The notes beneath the pieces are model-generated. The model ran no database searches. It had not been told where the DNA came from and worked only from the letters and a program-made list of their open reading frames with translations. From an uncultured Sutterella sp. (GTDB taxonomy: Bacteria; Pseudomonadota; Gammaproteobacteria; Burkholderiales; Burkholderiaceae_F): a stretch of DNA of 15,456 bases. The stretch is taken from assembly GCA_900544255.1 (NCBI GenBank), contig UQUM01000045.1, positions 1-15,456 on the forward strand, written 5' to 3'. The translations under genes were made by a program, and so were the position numbers. This document shows, piece by piece, positions 14,256 to 15,456 of the stretch. Position 1 is the first letter of the stretch. The number at the start of each line of letters is the position of its first letter.

Positions 14256-15431
14256 ATGAGAACCTACAAATACAAGCTCCTTTCGGCGAAGCGCAATAAG
14301 AAATTGCACCGACAGATCAATGCCGGTGCATTGGCGTGGAACCATTGCGTGGCTTTCACAAGGAGGTTCTACCGGTTTTACGGAAAATCGGTGTCTGAAA
14401 ACGCCCTCAAGAAGCATCTGACGAAACTCAAGAAACGTGAACCCTATGGGTACTTGCGTGAAATGGGTTCGCAGGCGCTTCAGGACGTGGTTGAAAGACT
14501 GTACCGCAGTTACAAGCGATTTTTTGATGCCAAGAAGAACGGAGAAAAATGCGGGCTTCCCGGTTTCAAAAAAGTGCGTAAATATAAGTCGTTTACACTC
14601 AAGCAGGCGGGTTACAAACTGCTTGACGGCAATGAGCTTGTCATCTGCGGACAGAAATATAAGTATTTCAAGTCCCGAGAGATCGAAGGAAAGATCAAGA
14701 CCCTCACGGTGAAACGTGATTCGGTGAACGATCTTTGGCTTTGTTTCGCAGTTGAAGATGAGGCAGCAAATCAGGTTCTTCCACGGCTGGGTAATGCAGT
14801 CGGCCTGGACTTCGGTTTGAAAACCTACCTTACCGGCTCTGACGAAACAACCATTGAGAGTCCTGAATTCTTTAAGCAGAACCTGAAGGCCGTGAAACGA
14901 CTTCACCGCATTCTTTCCCGTAAGCAGAAAGGCTCTGCCAACTACCGACGGGCACAGCGTGATTTGGCGCGTCTTTACCGACGCATCGCCAATCAGCGTT
15001 TGGCCTGGCAGTGGAAGACCGTCTGGAAGCTGGTCGGGGACTATGCGTTCATCGGACTTGAAACACTCAACATTAAGGCAATGCAGCGTCTTTGGGGACG
15101 GAAGGTGAGTGACTACGGATTTTCCGAGTTCTCTTCTATTCTCAGCTATGTTGCATCGAAAGTGGGTACTCAGGTTGTTCATATTGGTCAATGGTTCGCT
15201 TCAAGCCAGCTATGCTCGGCCTGCGGATTTAAATTTGAAGGCACTAAAGATCTGAATGTACGTCAGTGGACATGCCCGCACTGTGGTGCGGTGCATGACC
15301 GTGACGTGAATGCGGCCCGCAATATTCTTGCGGAAGCGCTTCGCATTGCTGACAGAGTAGTAACGGGCGGGACGATCGTCCGTCAAGGAGAGCCGGAGTC
15401 AGACCGACGAAAGTCGGCATCCGGCGTTTGA
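14256..15431 (+). CDS. tnpB: TnpB RNA-guided nuclease of an IS200/IS605-type element
   Basis: This 391-residue TnpB belongs to the family of RNA-guided DNA nucleases ancestral to Cas12, which helps the element persist by cutting donor or target sites next to its target motif. The RuvC triad appears complete: Asp185 (AVGLDFGLKT), Glu269 (FIGLETLNIKA) and Asp350 (HDRDVNAARNI), with spacing close to that of ISDra2 TnpB. The zinc finger is intact with Cys320, Cys323 (CSAC) and Cys340, Cys343 (CPHC). The N-terminal segment is rich in Arg and Lys, as expected for nucleic-acid binding. ATG 14256 is chosen because MRTYKYKLLSAKR is the usual start; a GTG at 14217 would add 13 atypical residues. No frameshift or stop interrupts it, so it may be active. 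Confidence 0.96.
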   Translation: MRTYKYKLLSAKRNKKLHRQINAGALAWNHCVAFTRRFYRFYGKSVSENALKKHLTKLKKREPYGYLREMGSQALQDVVERLYRSYKRFFDAKKNGEKCGLPGFKKVRKYKSFTLKQAGYKLLDGNELVICGQKYKYFKSREIEGKIKTLTVKRDSVNDLWLCFAVEDEAANQVLPRLGNAVGLDFGLKTYLTGSDETTIESPEFFKQNLKAVKRLHRILSRKQKGSANYRRAQRDLARLYRRIANQRLAWQWKTVWKLVGDYAFIGLETLNIKAMQRLWGRKVSDYGFSEFSSILSYVASKVGTQVVHIGQWFASSQLCSACGFKFEGTKDLNVRQWTCPHCGAVHDRDVNAARNILAEALRIADRVVTGGTIVRQGEPESDRRKSASGV

Positions 15432-15456
15432 TCCAAGAATCCTCAGCCTTTAGGCC
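15330..15456 (+). ncRNA. Probable omegaRNA (TnpB guide RNA), 3' end outside the window
   Basis: In this family the guide scaffold overlaps the 3' end of tnpB and runs into the right end, with the guide taken from flanking DNA. The expected structures are here. GGACGATCGTCC (15370-15381) is self-complementary. A nested stem has outer GCCGGA/TCCGGC (15392-15397 with 15420-15425) and inner CCGAC-GAAA-GTCGG (15404-15417), a GNRA-type loop. The right-end hairpin GCC-TTTA-GGC begins at 15446. The 5' boundary is a guess, and the guide portion is not in the window. Confidence 0.55.

Larger units (their letters stand above)
14161..15456 (+). mobile_element. IS200/IS605-type element carrying tnpB only (right end cut by window)
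   Basis: The element interrupts azlC. Its left boundary is placed just after the azlC codons for FPFY (about 14159-14165) and is approximate. A subterminal left-end hairpin lies near 14178-14195, and the right end starts with AATCCTCAGCC-TTTA-GGC, the usual right-end hairpin style, cut by the window edge. No tnpA transposase gene is present, so it is of the tnpB-only (IS1341-like) kind and would depend on a TnpA elsewhere. No terminal inverted repeats are expected for this family. Confidence 0.82.

Noticed and set aside
13629..15191. A 520-codon open frame on the minus strand across azlC and tnpB
   Set aside because: It is antisense to two well-recognised genes, spans the azlC/IS junction and resembles no protein family. 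It is open by chance of codon use.

Overview
The window is GC-rich bacterial chromosome with gene families typical of Proteobacteria: SbcCD, a hybrid histidine kinase with a separate HPt protein, family-3 periplasmic binding proteins and AzlC. Composition and the mix of families recall gut Betaproteobacteria of the Sutterella/Parasutterella type. That placement is an impression, not something shown by a marker gene. There is no rRNA, tRNA or CRISPR array.

Layout, left to right. Positions 1-389 are an AT-leaning stretch with no credible gene. Positions 390-5308 (minus) hold the repair pair sbcD-sbcC. Positions 5309-5814 hold a probable decayed gene. Positions 5815-9539 hold a signalling block: an HPt phosphotransfer protein (plus), convergent with a hybrid histidine kinase (minus) whose gene lies 10 bases downstream of a periplasmic binding-protein gene (minus). 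A second, paralogous binding protein is divergently oriented (about 9670-10500, plus). Neither binding protein has an ABC permease or ATPase next to it, so the first may act as a ligand receptor for the kinase. Positions 10525-11648 (minus) hold a small secreted Cys-containing protein and a four-helix membrane protein with a Met/His-rich tail, together resembling a copper-handling pair.

Positions 11730-13007 (minus) encode a DUF4143-type ATPase. Upstream of it are a -10-like box and four perfect 24-bp tandem repeats plus a partial fifth. A small unknown gene (13307-13540, plus) follows, then a strong terminator. From 13725 an azlC transporter gene is cut short by an IS200/IS605-type element. 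This element carries a tnpB with all catalytic and zinc-binding residues, and the start of its right-end/omegaRNA structure runs off the window.

How it fits together: the binding protein, kinase (His475 to Asp770) and HPt (His60) could form most of a phosphorelay, lacking only a final response regulator here. Several genes are packed so tightly that terminators lie inside coding sequence or span stop codons: the kinase tail, the second binding protein's stop and the ATPase stop. The right third carries the mobile and accessory signals.
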